26,877 nucleotides of DNA from JACQAI01 sp035507915. Its GTDB lineage: Bacteria > Pseudomonadota > Alphaproteobacteria > Elsterales > Elsteraceae. A model generated the notes under the pieces. The model did not search any database. It saw only the letters and a list, made by a program, of their open reading frames with translations, and was not told the origin of the DNA. A program made the translations under genes and the position numbers. The stretch is taken from assembly GCA_035507915.1 (NCBI GenBank), contig DATJNS010000492.1, positions 1-26,877 on the forward strand, written 5' to 3'. This document shows, one piece after another, positions 23,501 through 26,877 of the stretch. How positions within the stretch are numbered: the first letter of the stretch is position 1; each line of letters begins with the position of its first letter.

Positions 23501-26500
23501 ATGGCGATCCAGCAGGACTCGCGCGCGACGGATCACGGCGACCGCCCGACCGGTTCGGCGCCGGCGCTTGCCGACGTGCCGACCACCGAGCCGGGCGGCG
23601 TCGTCCGCCACCTGCGCGCGCTGCCGCTCGGCATCCTCGTCATCGGCGCGCTGCTGATCGCGGCGATCTGGCTCAGCGTCCAGTTCCATCTCGGGGTCGA
23701 GCGCCAGCAGACCCGCGACGCGGCGCTCCACAACCTCGGCAACCTGACGCGCGCGTTCGAGGAGCACACGGTGCGCGCGATCAACGCCGCCGACTCCACG
23801 CTCAAGTACATGCGCCAGTCGTGCGAGCGCGTGGGGCGCTGCCTCGATCCCGCGCAGTGGCGGAAGGACGCCTTCCTGCTGACCGACTTCTCCTTCCAGG
23901 TCTCGATCATCGACGCGCACGGCATCATGCGCTCCAGCAACCTGCAGCCCGTGTCCGCGCCGATCGATCTCAGCGATCGCGAGCACTTTCGGGTCCACCA
24001 GCTGTCCGACCGCGACGATCTCTTCATCAGCAAACCGCTGCTCGGCCGCGCCTCCGGCAAGTGGTCGATCCAGCTGACCCGGCGGCTGAGCAATCCCAAC
24101 GGCAGCTTCGGCGGCGTCATCGTCGCGTCGCTCGACCCCTATCATTTCTCGCGTTTCTACGAGTCGATCGACGTCGGCGCCGACGGCATGATCGCGCTGG
24201 TCGGGCTCGACGGCGTCGTGCGCGCGCAGGCCGGCAGCGCGGCCGAGGTCATCGGCAGCTCGCTCGCCGACAGCGTGCTGTTCGAGCACTACCGGACCGC
24301 GCCGTCGGGCGCCTATGACGACATCGGCACGATCGACGGCGTGCCGCGCCTGGTCGCCTATCGCCAGGTGCGCGGCTTCCCGCTGATCGTGACGGTCGCC
24401 TTGTCGCAATCGGAGATCTACGCCGGCTATCGCGCCAACCGCACGGCCTACGACGTCGTGGCGGCCTGCCTGACCCTGGTGATCGTCGTGGCGACCGGGT
24501 TCGCGGTGCGCCACCGCCTGACGCTCGACCGCGCGCGCGAGGCGCTGCGCGCCAGCGAGGCGCGCGCCTCCAACAAGTCGCGCGAGCTCGAGGTCGCGCT
24601 CGAGAACATCAGCCAGGGCATCCTGATGGTCGACGGCGACGGCACCGTCGCGACCATCAATCACCAGGCGGTCCGCCTGCTCGGGCTGCCGGAGACGTTC
24701 CTGACCTCGCGGCCGAAGTTCAACGAGATCCTGCGCCATCAGTGGGCAGCCGGCGAGTTCGGCGCCGACGGCAAGGCGGTCGCCCCGGACCTGCGCGACT
24801 ACATCCGGACGGGCGGCCTGTCGGACCGCTTGCTGGTCTACGAGCGCGCCCGCCCCGACGGCACGATCCTCGAGGTCCGCAGCGAGCCGCTCGCCAACGG
24901 CGGCCTGGTGCGCACCTTCACGGACATCACCCAGCGCAAGAAGACCGAGCTGGCGCTCGCCGCGGCGCGCGACCAGGCCGAGGCCGCGAGCCGCGCGCGT
25001 TCCGAGTTCCTGGCGATGATGAGCCACGAGATCCGCACGCCGATGAACGGCGTGATCGGCATGACGGGCCTCTTGATCGACACCGACCTGACGCCCGAGC
25101 AGCGACGCTACGCCGTGACGGTGCGCGAGTCGGCGGACCACCTGCTCCAGGTCATCAACGACGTGCTGGATTTCTCGAAGCTGGAGGCCAACCGCCTGGA
25201 TTTCGAGGCCATCCCGTTCGACCTCGAGCAGGTCGTGCAGAGCGCGATCGAGATCCTGTCGCCGCGCGCCCACAACAAGGGCCTGACGATCGCCTGCATG
25301 CTGCATCCCGACGTGCCGCGGCGGCTGATCGGCGATCCCGGCCGGCTGCGCCAGGTGCTCCTCAATCTCGCCGGCAACGGCGTCAAGTTCACCGCGCACG
25401 GCTCGGTGATCGTCGAGGTGTTCCGGGCCGACGACGCGTTCGACCCTGGCACCGTGCGGCTGCGTTTCGAGATCCGCGACACCGGGATCGGCATCGAGCC
25501 CGGCGCGATTGGCGACCTGTTCAAGGAGTTCTCGCAGCTCGACCGCTCGATCTCGCGCCGGTTCGGCGGCACCGGGCTCGGGCTCGCGATCTCGCAGCGC
25601 CTGGTCGCGCACATGGGCGGCAAGATCGTGGTCGACAGCGAGCCCGGCCTCGGCAGCAATTTCCATTTCGTCGCGCGCCTGCGCCTCGATCCGGCGCCGG
25701 CCGCCGCCGACTGGCGGCCCGAGCGGCTCGACGGCGTGCGCGTGCTCGTGATCGACGACGACCCGGTCAACCGCATGGTGTTCGTGGGTCAGCTCGAGAG
25801 CCGCGGCGCCGCGGTCGAGGCCGTCGAGTCGGCGGCCGCCGGTCTCGCCGCGCTCGCGCGTGCGCGCGCCGCCGGGCACCCCTTCACGGTCGCGCTGGTC
25901 GACCGCTCGATGGCGACGACCGACGGCTTGGCGTTCGCCGCACGGGTGCGCGAGACCGACCCGGCCGACCGCCCGCACCTGATCCTGGCAAGCTCGGCGC
26001 TCGAGCCCGGCGAGGCGCAGCACGCCACCGAGGCCGGCTTCGATGCCTATCTCCGCAAGCCGATCCCGATCGACACGCTGACCGAGTGCGTCGGCCGGCT
26101 GGCGCGCGGCGCGACCGCGGTCGCCGCGTCCCCGCCGTCGCATGCGGCGCCGTCGTCCTCGGCGTCGGCGCGGCGCTGCCGGATCCTGCTCGCCGAGGAC
26201 AACCAGACCAATCGGCTGGTCGCGATCGCCATGCTGCAGAAGGCCGGCCACCACGTCGACGCGGTCGGCAACGGGCTCGAGGCCGTCGAGGCGGTGCGCA
26301 CCGTGCCCTACGACCTCGTCCTGATGGACGTCTCGATGCCCGAGATGGACGGGCTCGCGGCGACGCGCGCGATCCGCCGGCTGCCCGGGCCGGCCGGCCG
26401 GGTGCCGATCGCCGCGCTGACCGCCAATGCGTTCGCCCAGGATCTCGCCGACTGCACGGACGCCGGCATGAACGACTTCGTCACCAAGCCGGTCAACCGC

Positions 26501-26877
26501 GAGCGCCTGACGTCGGTGATCGACCGGCTGCTGGCGCCGCACGCCGAGGCCGCGCCGGTCGCGCCGCCGACATCCGCCGCGCCGCCGGTGCTCGAGCGCG
26601 CGGTGCTCGACGAGCTGATCGGCCAGATCGGCGACGCCGACGCGCGCCGGATCGCGCGCGCCATGATCGACGATGCCGCCGAGCGCGTCGCCGAGATGCG
26701 CGCCCACCGCGACGCGCCCGAGCGCGTGCGACGCGAGGCCCACTCGCTCAAGTCGGCCGCGGCCTCGTGCGGCCTGACCGCGCTGTCGGAGGAGGCCGCG
26801 CGCCTCGAAGCCGCGCTCGCCCAGCACCCCGACGCGCCGCTCGACGACCCGCTCAACGCGCTCGAGACGGCGGCCTC
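23501..26877 (+). CDS. Large hybrid histidine kinase: PDC-PAS-HisKA-HATPase-REC-REC-Hpt (3' end cut by window)
   Basis: The frame is open from ATG 23501 to the window end (1125 codons and still open). TM1 is about 41-61 and TM2 about 316-337, enclosing a PDC/dCache-type periplasmic sensor with DLSDREHFRVH and LFISKPLLGR followed by SGKWSIQLTRRL. Then come a PAS_7-type domain (about 365-480), HisKA with His509 (MMSHEIRTPMNG), HATPase with GTGLGLAISQRL, receiver 1 with Asp801 (ALVDRSM), receiver 2 with Asp943 (LVLMDVSMPEMDG) and an intact Hpt with His1081 in AHSLKSAAASCG. The protein is probably near its end here, because the Hpt helices are almost complete. No strong Shine-Dalgarno precedes the ATG, so the start is tentative. 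It should pass phosphate through the Hpt to an unidentified regulator. Confidence 0.92.
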   Translation, partial: MAIQQDSRATDHGDRPTGSAPALADVPTTEPGGVVRHLRALPLGILVIGALLIAAIWLSVQFHLGVERQQTRDAALHNLGNLTRAFEEHTVRAINAADSTLKYMRQSCERVGRCLDPAQWRKDAFLLTDFSFQVSIIDAHGIMRSSNLQPVSAPIDLSDREHFRVHQLSDRDDLFISKPLLGRASGKWSIQLTRRLSNPNGSFGGVIVASLDPYHFSRFYESIDVGADGMIALVGLDGVVRAQAGSAAEVIGSSLADSVLFEHYRTAPSGAYDDIGTIDGVPRLVAYRQVRGFPLIVTVALSQSEIYAGYRANRTAYDVVAACLTLVIVVATGFAVRHRLTLDRAREALRASEARASNKSRELEVALENISQGILMVDGDGTVATINHQAVRLLGLPETFLTSRPKFNEILRHQWAAGEFGADGKAVAPDLRDYIRTGGLSDRLLVYERARPDGTILEVRSEPLANGGLVRTFTDITQRKKTELALAAARDQAEAASRARSEFLAMMSHEIRTPMNGVIGMTGLLIDTDLTPEQRRYAVTVRESADHLLQVINDVLDFSKLEANRLDFEAIPFDLEQVVQSAIEILSPRAHNKGLTIACMLHPDVPRRLIGDPGRLRQVLLNLAGNGVKFTAHGSVIVEVFRADDAFDPGTVRLRFEIRDTGIGIEPGAIGDLFKEFSQLDRSISRRFGGTGLGLAISQRLVAHMGGKIVVDSEPGLGSNFHFVARLRLDPAPAAADWRPERLDGVRVLVIDDDPVNRMVFVGQLESRGAAVEAVESAAAGLAALARARAAGHPFTVALVDRSMATTDGLAFAARVRETDPADRPHLILASSALEPGEAQHATEAGFDAYLRKPIPIDTLTECVGRLARGATAVAASPPSHAAPSSSASARRCRILLAEDNQTNRLVAIAMLQKAGHHVDAVGNGLEAVEAVRTVPYDLVLMDVSMPEMDGLAATRAIRRLPGPAGRVPIAALTANAFAQDLADCTDAGMNDFVTKPVNRERLTSVIDRLLAPHAEAAPVAPPTSAAPPVLERAVLDELIGQIGDADARRIARAMIDDAAERVAEMRAHRDAPERVRREAHSLKSAAASCGLTALSEEAARLEAALAQHPDAPLDDPLNALETAA

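Noticed and set aside
23372..26827. 1151-codon open frame on the minus strand opposite the large hybrid kinase
   Set aside because: The plus frame encodes unmistakable PDC, PAS, kinase, receiver and Hpt motifs. The antisense frame is a high-GC shadow rich in Arg, Ala, Asp and His without domain structure.

Overview
The window reads as chromosomal DNA of a high-GC alphaproteobacterium. The evidence is the gene order tig-clpP-clpX-lon-hup-tRNA-nuo, separate nuoC and nuoD genes, an alphaproteobacterial-type complex I operon, and strongly G/C-biased third codon positions throughout. A Rhodospirillales-like lineage is my guess; it cannot be proved without a search.

Region 1 (1-10.99 kb, all minus strand) is conserved housekeeping. 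Read in the direction of transcription it holds trigger factor (tig), clpP, clpX, lon, the nucleoid protein HU, tRNA-Val(TAC), tRNA-Asp(GTC), and the start of the complex I operon nuoA-B-C-D-E-F, with nuoF cut by the window edge. Plausible sigma70-type promoters lie before tig, clpX, hup, tRNA-Asp and nuoA. GC-rich hairpins follow clpX, lon and hup.

Region 2 (11.0-26.9 kb) is a dense signal-transduction block. It opens with a small DUF2846-like lipoprotein transcribed divergently from tig. A plus-strand series follows: a membrane histidine kinase with a PDC/dCache sensor, a 94-residue helical protein, a REC-DUF3369-HD-GYP response regulator (predicted c-di-GMP phosphodiesterase), an NtrC-type sigma54 activator, and a PAS hybrid kinase with REC and a degenerate Hpt domain. 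A three-gene minus-strand unit comes next: a 125-residue unknown, a soluble HDFNN-type kinase and a stand-alone receiver. Divergent from it are an Aer-like PAS protein and a membrane methyl-accepting protein. Their overlapping genes look like an aerotaxis receptor split in two. The window ends inside a very large hybrid kinase (PDC-PAS-HisKA-HATPase-REC-REC-Hpt) whose sensor resembles that of the first kinase.

My inference is that this block links periplasmic and redox sensing to c-di-GMP turnover, sigma54-dependent transcription and chemotaxis output. No CheA, CheW, CheR or CheB gene is in the window, so any chemotaxis output would depend on genes elsewhere. The most notable points are the split Aer-like receptor, the two kinases sharing one sensor type, the unknown small helical proteins beside kinases, and a shared TCCTTAC-containing upstream motif with a tandem 10-bp repeat before the last kinase. 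No CRISPR array, insertion sequence, integrase or rRNA was seen.
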